A stretch of DNA of 10,947 nucleotides from Betaproteobacteria bacterium (GTDB taxonomy: Bacteria > Pseudomonadota > Gammaproteobacteria > Burkholderiales > SG8-39): the NCBI GenBank assembly GCA_019237595.1, contig JAFAGU010000193.1, forward strand, positions 1 through 10,947. Direction: 5' to 3'. The position numbers were made by a program, and so were the translations under genes. Of this stretch, positions 6,338-10,947 are shown piece by piece. The notes under the pieces were generated by a model that searched no databases, was not told where the DNA came from, and was given only the letters and a program-made list of their open reading frames with translations. How positions within the stretch are numbered: position 1 is the stretch's first letter; each line of letters starts with the position of its first letter.

Positions 6338-7551
6338 AGACTTGGAGCCGGTCCGCCGTTGCCGTCACACTCGCCGGAGCGGCGATCCTGATGGTGACGA
6401 TGGGCGCCCGGCAATCGCTGGGCCTTTTCGTCTCTCCGCTCAACAGTTCCACGGGCTTGGGCATCGTCACTATCAGCTTCGCCATGGCCGTGGGCCAGTT
6501 CGTGTGGGGCGCGGCGCAGCCGATCGCGGGCGGCCTCGCCGACCGCTTCGGCCCGGCGCGCGTGCTCGTGGGCGGCCTCCTCGTCCTTGCGGCCGGAACG
6601 GCGCTGACGCCTTTCATGAGCTCGGGGCTCGGGCTCGTGCTGTCGCTCGGCGTCGTGACGGCGCTCGGAGCCGGCGCCGGCAGCTTCTCGGTGCTGATCG
6701 GCGCGGCGGCGAACCGGCTCGCGCCCGAAGAGCGAGGGGCGGCCTCGGGCATCATCAACGCCGGCGGCTCGTTCGGGCAGTTCGTCTTCGCACCGATCAC
6801 CGGCAAGCTCATCCAGCTCCTCGGATGGATGGGCGCGATGTGGTCCCTCGCCGCCATCACGCTTTTCGCGCTTCCGCTCATCCGGCCGGTGGCGAAGCGC
6901 GATGCGGGGCCGGCGAAAGCCGCCGCGCCAGGAGACAAGGGTGTCTGGAATGCGATCCGCTCGTCCATGGGCGACTCGAGCTACCTGCTCCTGCACGCGG
7001 GGTTCTTCACGTGCGGGTTCCACATCGCCTTCCTCGTCACGCACCTGCCCGGCGAAGTCGACCTGTGCGGGCTGCCTCCAGCCGTGGCGAGCTGGTCGCT
7101 CGGCATCATCGGGCTTTCGAATATCGTAGGAAGCCTCTTCGCCGGCGCCGCGGTGTCGCGATACCGCAGCAAGTACGTGCTCGCGTGGATGTACGCCTCG
7201 CGCGCGGTCCTGATCGCCGTCTATCTCGTCTCGCCGAAAACGGCGGCGACGTTCTACCTCTTTGCCGTCGGTCTCGGGCTCACATGGCTCGCCACCGTGC
7301 CGCCCACGGCGGGAATCGTCGGCAAGCTCTTCGGCGTGCGATACCTCGCGACGCTCTTCGGGCTCACGCTGCTATCGCACCAGGTCGGTGGCTTCCTCGG
7401 CGCCTACCTCGGAGGCCTCGCCGTCGCGAGCACGGGCAACTACCAATGGATGTGGTACGGGGACATCGTGCTCTCGACTTTTGCGGCGCTCGTCAACCTG
7501 CCCATTCGCGAGGCGCCCGTGCACCCCCGCGTCGCAGCGGCGGCGGCGTAG
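6334..7551 (+). CDS. MFS transporter, monocarboxylate/oxalate-formate-like
   Basis: A 405-residue inner-membrane permease of the major facilitator superfamily. Twelve hydrophobic segments can be traced, with a hydrophilic central cytoplasmic loop at about residues 184-212 between helices 6 and 7. The loop between helices 2 and 3 carries motif A (GGLADRFGPARVLVGG, 66-81). Other family-like stretches are PEERGAASGI (131-140) and, in helix 7, GFHIAFLVTHLP (228-239), which resemble MCT/OFA-type carriers of organic anions. The substrate cannot be assigned. The gene is transcribed away from the oxygenase operon across a 93-base spacer, suggesting joint control and that it imports the operon's substrate, but this is inference. 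There is no clear Shine-Dalgarno before the ATG, and a -10-like TATCAT ends 6 bases upstream, so the transcript may be leaderless. It converges with yhbY, whose stop codon is 30 bases away, without an obvious terminator. Confidence 0.92.
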   Translation: MKTWSRSAVAVTLAGAAILMVTMGARQSLGLFVSPLNSSTGLGIVTISFAMAVGQFVWGAAQPIAGGLADRFGPARVLVGGLLVLAAGTALTPFMSSGLGLVLSLGVVTALGAGAGSFSVLIGAAANRLAPEERGAASGIINAGGSFGQFVFAPITGKLIQLLGWMGAMWSLAAITLFALPLIRPVAKRDAGPAKAAAPGDKGVWNAIRSSMGDSSYLLLHAGFFTCGFHIAFLVTHLPGEVDLCGLPPAVASWSLGIIGLSNIVGSLFAGAAVSRYRSKYVLAWMYASRAVLIAVYLVSPKTAATFYLFAVGLGLTWLATVPPTAGIVGKLFGVRYLATLFGLTLLSHQVGGFLGAYLGGLAVASTGNYQWMWYGDIVLSTFAALVNLPIREAPVHPRVAAAAA

Positions 7552-7581
7552 CCGTTCCGGCCTGTCGACCCGCAGCGCCGG

Positions 7582-7857
7582 TTACTCGGCCGCGGGCTTC
7601 TTGCGGTAGATCACGAAGACCTTGCCGACGTGCTGCACCGGCTCGGCCCCGGTGCGCTCGCAGATGGCGTCGAAGGCGGCGGCGCGCTCGTGGCGGTCCA
7701 TTGCCGGGGCGCGCAGCTTGAGGAGCTCGTGCGACTTCAGCGCGAAGTCGATTTCCTTCAGGACCGCGTCGGTCAGGCCCTTGCCGCCAATGGTGACCAC
7801 CGGCTCCAGCTTGTGAGCCTGTGCCTTGAGCGCCTGGCGCTCGCGCGGCGTCAGCAT
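7582..7857 (-). CDS. yhbY: YhbY family ribosome-assembly RNA-binding protein
   Basis: YhbY is a small CRM/KH-like domain protein that associates with pre-50S ribosomal particles. The 91-residue product opens MLTPRERQALKAQAHKL, has the GGKG RNA-binding loop at 24-27 (VVTIGGKGLTD), and ends in the typical VQHVGKVFVIYRKK strand; length and motifs match the family. ATG 7857 was chosen over further upstream in-frame starts (open to 8010) because the family begins at MLTP and the extension is antisense-like arginine/proline sequence read out of frame from the neighbouring gene. The start overlaps the SRPBCC stop by 7 bases (ATGCTGA). The likely Shine-Dalgarno GGAAAG lies 2 bases upstream, inside a hairpin stem. 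In many betaproteobacteria yhbY sits divergent to rlmE-ftsH, as here apart from the intervening SRPBCC gene. Confidence 0.95.
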   Translation of the reverse strand: MLTPRERQALKAQAHKLEPVVTIGGKGLTDAVLKEIDFALKSHELLKLRAPAMDRHERAAAFDAICERTGAEPVQHVGKVFVIYRKKPAAE

Positions 7858-8336
7858 GGCTTTCCATTCATGGAAAGAAGCCGCGCTCCTAGGTGACGGG
7901 CGAGGCCGCGGCCGCCTTCGAGCATCACCTGGCCGTGGTTCCATTCGAAGACGGGAGCTAGGAGCGGTGCAAGCGCGTTCATCCAGGCCTTGCCGGTGTC
8001 GACGCTCCACGTATAGCGCACGGAGGTTCTCGCTCCGGAGTCACGCAGATCCCAGCGGCCATGGCCCTTCAAGTCGCCGAGCGCTTCCCCCTCGATGCGG
8101 CGCGGCCGCTCCATGACAGTAGTGCGCATGTCGAACGTCAGCCGGTAGGGCAGGCGGCTGGACCACGTATACCGGGTGATTGCGCCCGTGCCGTCGGGGC
8201 CCGGCTTCAGCAGCTCCTGCGCGCGCTCCACGTAGTGCCACCACGAGGGCCATTCCTGCGTGCAGACGAGCGCGTTCCACACCCGCTCGGCAGGCGCGTC
8301 GAGCTCCCAGTCGGTCACGAGGGTATAGCGGCTCAT
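7851..8336 (-). CDS. SRPBCC (START-like) family protein, function unknown
   Basis: The 161-residue protein shows the SRPBCC/polyketide-cyclase-like pattern: an initial strand (YTLVTDWELDAP), the helix motif AERVWNALVCTQEWPSWW (17-34), alternating strands including YRLTFDMRTTVMERP and GHGRWDLRD, and a long C-terminal helix (117-151) rich in hydrophobic residues. This fold makes a deep hydrophobic cavity that binds lipids, polyketides or other small ligands; no catalytic function can be assigned. There is no signal peptide. ATG 8336 is supported by AGGGGG ending 4 bases upstream; an in-frame TTG at 8357 would place the Shine-Dalgarno inside the gene. The gene is divergent from rlmE (20-base gap) and overlaps yhbY by 7 bases, so it is probably the first gene of a two-gene operon. 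A role linked to ribosome assembly is possible only by context. Confidence 0.85.
   Translation of the reverse strand: MSRYTLVTDWELDAPAERVWNALVCTQEWPSWWHYVERAQELLKPGPDGTGAITRYTWSSRLPYRLTFDMRTTVMERPRRIEGEALGDLKGHGRWDLRDSGARTSVRYTWSVDTGKAWMNALAPLLAPVFEWNHGQVMLEGGRGLARHLGARLLSMNGKPC
7860..7877 (-). promoter_or_regulatory. Hairpin enclosing the yhbY ribosome-binding site
   Basis: Bases 7860-7877 form a perfect inverted repeat, CTTTCCAT-TC-ATGGAAAG on the plus strand. In the minus-strand mRNA this folds as a 7-bp stem with a UGAA loop (CUUUCCA / UGGAAAG). Its 3' arm contains GGAAAG, the best Shine-Dalgarno for yhbY, 2 bases before the ATG. It lies within the last codons of the SRPBCC gene, so a ribosome finishing that gene would open it. 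This suggests translational coupling of yhbY to the upstream gene; regulation is inferred. Confidence 0.45.
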
Positions 8337-8340
8337 CGGA

Positions 8341-8351
8341 CCCCCTATGAT
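8341..8351 (+). promoter_or_regulatory. Possible rlmE-ftsH promoter -10 element
   Basis: CCCCCTATGAT contains TATGAT (8346-8351), a 5-of-6 match to the sigma-70 -10, and also resembles the CCCCATNT -10 of the heat-shock sigma factor. rlmE-ftsH is a heat-shock operon in E. coli, which makes this worth noting. No clear -35 of either class is visible at correct spacing. The element ends 5 bases before the rlmE ATG, so the transcript would be nearly leaderless. On the other strand the same bases give AGGGGG, the SRPBCC ribosome-binding site. Confidence 0.3.
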
Positions 8352-8356
8352 AGGCA

Positions 8357-8974
8357 ATGGCCAAGTCGAGCAAGCAGTGGCTGCGCCGCCATGTCACCGA
8401 CCCCTATGTCCGCAAGGCGAGGGAGCAGGGCTATCGTTCCCGCGCGGCGTTCAAGCTGCTGCAGCTGGACGAGAAAGAGCGCTTGCTGAAGGGGGGGATG
8501 ACGGTTGTCGACCTCGGCGCGGCCCCCGGCGGCTGGTCGCAGCTCGCGGCCGAGAAAGTCGGGCCGGCGGGTCGCGTCGTGGCGATTGATTTGCTGGACG
8601 TCGCCCCCATAAAGGGCGTAACCATCCTCAAGGGGGATTTCCGGGACTCGATCGTGCTCGATGCGCTGCGCGGCGAACGGGCGGATGTCGTGCTTTGCGA
8701 CGCCGCGCCCAACCTCTCGGGCATTGGGCTCACAGACCAAGCGCGCCAGCTCGAGCTTGCCGCCGCCGCCGTGGAGTTTTGCCGTAAGGCGCTGAAGGCG
8801 GAAGGAGTTTTTGTCGTCAAGGCGTTCCAGGGCAGCGCTTTCGACGAGCTCATGCGGACGTTGCGCTCGGTATTCGCCTCCGTGCGCATCGCCAAGCCGG
8901 CTGCTTCGCGCGGCGAATCAGCCGAAACCTATGTCGTGGCGAGGCGTCTATTAGCCGGGAAGGAAAGCGCGTAA
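8357..8974 (+). CDS. rlmE: 23S rRNA 2'-O-methyltransferase RlmE (FtsJ/RrmJ)
   Basis: RlmE uses S-adenosylmethionine to 2'-O-methylate U2552 (E. coli numbering) of 23S rRNA in the A-loop, a late step of 50S maturation. The 205-residue product matches the family length (E. coli 209). The N-terminus MAKSSKQWLRRHVTDPYVRKA is typical. The SAM-binding motif DLGAAPGGWSQ is at 52-62, with the acidic D78 following. The catalytic K-D-K-E set is K33 (AAFKLLQ), D115 (CDAAPN), K155 (VVKAFQG) and E190 (SAETYVV). The ATG at 8357 gives the standard start, with only TAGG 2 bases upstream as a ribosome-binding candidate. ftsH follows after 44 bases on the same strand, the conserved rlmE-ftsH pair. Confidence 0.97.
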   Translation: MAKSSKQWLRRHVTDPYVRKAREQGYRSRAAFKLLQLDEKERLLKGGMTVVDLGAAPGGWSQLAAEKVGPAGRVVAIDLLDVAPIKGVTILKGDFRDSIVLDALRGERADVVLCDAAPNLSGIGLTDQARQLELAAAAVEFCRKALKAEGVFVVKAFQGSAFDELMRTLRSVFASVRIAKPAASRGESAETYVVARRLLAGKESA

Positions 8975-8975
8975 G

Positions 8976-9014
8976 ATGAACAGCTTGCTTCACGCAGTCC
9001 CCAACAGGAGTTAA
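8976..9014 (+). CDS. Candidate 12-codon leader ORF upstream of ftsH
   Basis: A short frame (MNSLLHAVPNRS) begins one base after the rlmE stop, preceded by GGAAAG at 8962-8967 with 8-base spacing. It stops with TAA at 9012-9014, four bases before the ftsH start, after reading through the ftsH Shine-Dalgarno. A terminating ribosome would therefore sit on the ftsH start region. There is no evidence it is translated, the frame is short enough to be chance, and I recognise no family. Confidence 0.2.
   Translation: MNSLLHAVPNRS
9006..9010 (+). promoter_or_regulatory. ftsH ribosome-binding site deciding a TTG start
   Basis: AGGAG at 9006-9010 lies 8 bases before TTG 9019 but 17 bases before the next in-frame ATG at 9028. 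The spacing favours initiation at TTG, giving an N-terminus MNNMLKN that matches the MNN-type start of related betaproteobacterial FtsH proteins. Confidence 0.75.
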
Positions 9015-9018
9015 GTCC

Positions 9019-10911
9019 TTGAACAATATGCTCAAGAACCTGGTCATCTGGCTCGTCATCGGGCTCGTGCTGATGACCGTGTTCAACCAGTTCAATCAGC
9101 GCCAGCAGGTGCCGAACACCGTCGATTACTCGCAGTTCCTCGACGAGGTGAAGGCCGGCCGCATCTCCGAAGTGACCATCGAAGGGCGCAACCTCAAGGC
9201 GACCACCTCCGACGGCAAGAAAATCACCACCTACTCGCCGGGCGACATCTGGCTCGTCTCGGACCTGCTCAAGTATGGCGTGAAGGTGAAGGCGAAGCCC
9301 GAGGAAGAGCCTTCGCTCCTCATGAACATCTTCGTCTCGTGGTTCCCGATGCTGCTCCTCATCGGGGTGTGGATTTTCTTCATGCGCCAGATGCAGGGCG
9401 GAGGGCGCGGGGGCGCCTTCAGCTTCGGCAAGTCGCGCGCCCGCATGCTCGACGAATCGGCGAACACCGTGACCTTCGCCGACGTCGCGGGCTGCGAGGA
9501 GGCGAAGGAGGAAGTCGCGGAGCTGGTCGATTTCCTGCGCGATCCGTCCAAGTTCCAGAAGCTCGGCGGCCGCATCCCGCGCGGCGTGCTGATGGTCGGC
9601 TCGCCCGGCACCGGCAAGACGCTCCTCGCGCGAGCGATCGCCGGCGAGGCGAAGGTTCCCTTCTTCTCCATCTCGGGTTCTGATTTCGTCGAGATGTTCG
9701 TCGGCGTAGGCGCGGCCCGCGTGAGGGACATGTTCGAGCAGGCGAAAAAGCACGCGCCCTGCATCGTGTTCATCGACGAGATCGACGCGGTCGGCCGCCA
9801 GCGCGGCGCGGGCCTGGGCGGCGGCAACGACGAGCGCGAGCAGACGCTGAACCAGCTCCTGGTGGAGATGGACGGCTTCGAGGCGACCGCTGGCGTGATC
9901 GTGATCGCCGCGACCAACCGCCCGGACGTCCTCGACCCGGCGCTCCTGCGCCCCGGCCGTTTCGACCGGCAGGTCGTGGTGCCTCTCCCGGATATCCGGG
10001 GGAGAGAGGAAATCCTCAAGGTCCACATGCGCAAGGTGCCGCTCGCGCCGGACGTGAAGCCGGACATCATCGCGCGCGGGACGCCGGGGTTCTCGGGCGC
10101 AGACCTCGCGAACCTCGTCAACGAGGCGGCGCTCTTCGCGGCGCGGCAGAACAAGCGCCTCGTGGACATGGACGACTTCGAGCGCGCGAAGGACAAGATC
10201 ATCATGGGCGCCGAGCGGCGTTCGATGGTGATGCCCGAAGAAGAGCGGCGCAACACCGCCTACCACGAGTCGGGCCACGCGATCGTCGCCCGGCTGCTGC
10301 CCAAGACCGACCCCGTGCACAAGGTCACGATCATCCCTCGCGGTCGCGCGCTCGGCGTCACCATGCAGCTCCCGGAGCAGGACCGCTACAGCCAGGACCG
10401 CGAGCGGCTCATGAACATGATCGCCGTCCTCTTCGGCGGGCGCATCGCCGAGGAGCTCTTCATGAACCAGATGACGACGGGCGCCTCGAACGACTTCGAG
10501 CGGGCAACCGAGATCGCGCGGCGCATGGTCACGCAATGGGGCATGTCCGACGAGCTCGGCCCGATGGTCTACGGCGAGAACGAGGGCGAAGTGTTCCTGG
10601 GCCGCTCGATCACGACGCACAAGAACGTCTCCGAAGCGACGATGCAGAAAGTCGACGCCGAGATCCGCCGCATCATCGACCAGCAGTACCGCCTCGCGCG
10701 GCGCCTGCTGGAGGAGAACCGCGACAAGGTCGAGGCGATGACGAAGGCGCTCCTCGAGTGGGAGACCATCGACGCCGACCAGATCGCCGACATCATCTCC
10801 GGCAAGCCGCCGCGGCCGCCCAAGCCTTCGAGCGGCGGGCAGCCGCAGCCGCGCCGCAGCGGCGACGGCGGCGGCGCCCAGGGCGAGACCGCCGCGACGC
10901 CTGCAGCCTAA
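9019..10911 (+). CDS. ftsH: ATP-dependent zinc metalloprotease FtsH
   Basis: FtsH is a hexameric inner-membrane AAA+ protease that degrades misfolded membrane proteins and regulatory substrates. The 630-residue product has two membrane helices (about 7-24 and 104-122) flanking a periplasmic domain. The AAA+ domain follows, with Walker A GSPGTGKT (194-201), Walker B IVFIDEIDAVGR (249-260), pore-loop FVG (227-229) and the arginine-finger region ATNRPDVLDPALLRPGRFDR (298-317). The M41 peptidase has zinc site HESGH (416-420), with third ligand D492 (GASNDFE). The tail from about 596 is a proline/glycine/serine-rich, low-complexity segment. Walker A has serine where E. coli has proline (GPPGTGKT), which should not impair nucleotide binding. 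The start is TTG 9019, supported by AGGAG 8 bases upstream; ATG 9028 is the alternative. It is probably transcribed with rlmE; folP commonly follows in this order but lies outside the window. Confidence 0.98.
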   Translation: MNNMLKNLVIWLVIGLVLMTVFNQFNQRQQVPNTVDYSQFLDEVKAGRISEVTIEGRNLKATTSDGKKITTYSPGDIWLVSDLLKYGVKVKAKPEEEPSLLMNIFVSWFPMLLLIGVWIFFMRQMQGGGRGGAFSFGKSRARMLDESANTVTFADVAGCEEAKEEVAELVDFLRDPSKFQKLGGRIPRGVLMVGSPGTGKTLLARAIAGEAKVPFFSISGSDFVEMFVGVGAARVRDMFEQAKKHAPCIVFIDEIDAVGRQRGAGLGGGNDEREQTLNQLLVEMDGFEATAGVIVIAATNRPDVLDPALLRPGRFDRQVVVPLPDIRGREEILKVHMRKVPLAPDVKPDIIARGTPGFSGADLANLVNEAALFAARQNKRLVDMDDFERAKDKIIMGAERRSMVMPEEERRNTAYHESGHAIVARLLPKTDPVHKVTIIPRGRALGVTMQLPEQDRYSQDRERLMNMIAVLFGGRIAEELFMNQMTTGASNDFERATEIARRMVTQWGMSDELGPMVYGENEGEVFLGRSITTHKNVSEATMQKVDAEIRRIIDQQYRLARRLLEENRDKVEAMTKALLEWETIDADQIADIISGKPPRPPKPSSGGQPQPRRSGDGGGAQGETAATPAA

Positions 10912-10947
10912 GGCGACGGCTCCACAACGCCGATCTCCCGGCCTTCG

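Noticed and set aside
6241..7044. N-terminal extension of the oxygenase frame to 7044
   Set aside because: The extra residues are charged low-complexity sequence antisense to the MFS gene; the Rieske family starts near the GTG at 6240.
7552..7581. Terminator between convergent MFS and yhbY genes
   Set aside because: Only a 5-bp CCGGC/GCCGG repeat with a 15-base loop and no T-run; too weak to call.
7858..8010. Longer yhbY start at 8010
   Set aside because: The extension is Arg/Pro-rich out-of-frame sequence of the SRPBCC gene; YhbY proteins start at MLTP-like sequence.
8929..10620. Minus-strand open frame of 563 codons opposite ftsH
   Set aside because: His/Glu/Arg/Asp-rich composition is the expected antisense shadow of ftsH; no domain is recognisable.
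10912..10947. Start of the next gene (folP expected from typical order)
   Set aside because: Only 36 bases after ftsH; no start codon with ribosome-binding site or recognisable coding sequence is visible.

Overview
The window reads as a GC-rich chromosomal segment from a betaproteobacterium, probably Burkholderiales-like and possibly an uncultured lineage. Three things support this. The flanking genes follow the betaproteobacterial order carB-greA ... yhbY / rlmE-ftsH. The FtsH, GreA and CarB sequences resemble that class. A Bug/TctC-type periplasmic receptor is present, a family greatly expanded in Burkholderiales. No phage genes, transposases, tRNAs, rRNAs or CRISPR repeats were seen.

Layout: the 3' part of carB (1-1938, start outside the window) is followed after 2 bases by greA (1941-2414). 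A convergent minus-strand operon comes next, read right to left: a Rieske ring-hydroxylating oxygenase (6240 to 4945), a Bug-type solute receptor (4948 to 3989) and a gamma-glutamyltransferase-family Ntn hydrolase (3992 to 2442). Consecutive genes share a GTGA stop/start overlap, and all three start with GTG. A 93-base divergent spacer separates this operon from a plus-strand MFS transporter (6334-7551). The conserved block then resumes: an SRPBCC protein and yhbY on the minus strand (8336 to 7582, overlapping by 7 bases), then rlmE (8357-8974) and ftsH (9019-10911) on the plus strand. The last 36 bases hold nothing recognisable.

How it works together: the outer genes are housekeeping. CarB makes carbamoyl phosphate, GreA rescues backtracked RNA polymerase, YhbY and RlmE act on the large ribosomal subunit, and FtsH is the membrane quality-control protease. 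The middle 5 kb looks like an accessory uptake-and-catabolism cassette: MFS permease and periplasmic binding protein for capture, Rieske oxygenase for hydroxylation or demethylation, and an N-terminal-nucleophile hydrolase for cleaving an amide-like bond. The substrate cannot be read from the sequence. The most notable point is that the GGT-family enzyme keeps the catalytic threonine and oxyanion glycines, but by eye has lost every residue that binds gamma-glutamate in E. coli GGT, together with the lid loop and the signal peptide. It probably acts on something other than glutathione. No ferredoxin reductase for the Rieske enzyme, no TctA/TctB membrane partners and no regulator are encoded here.
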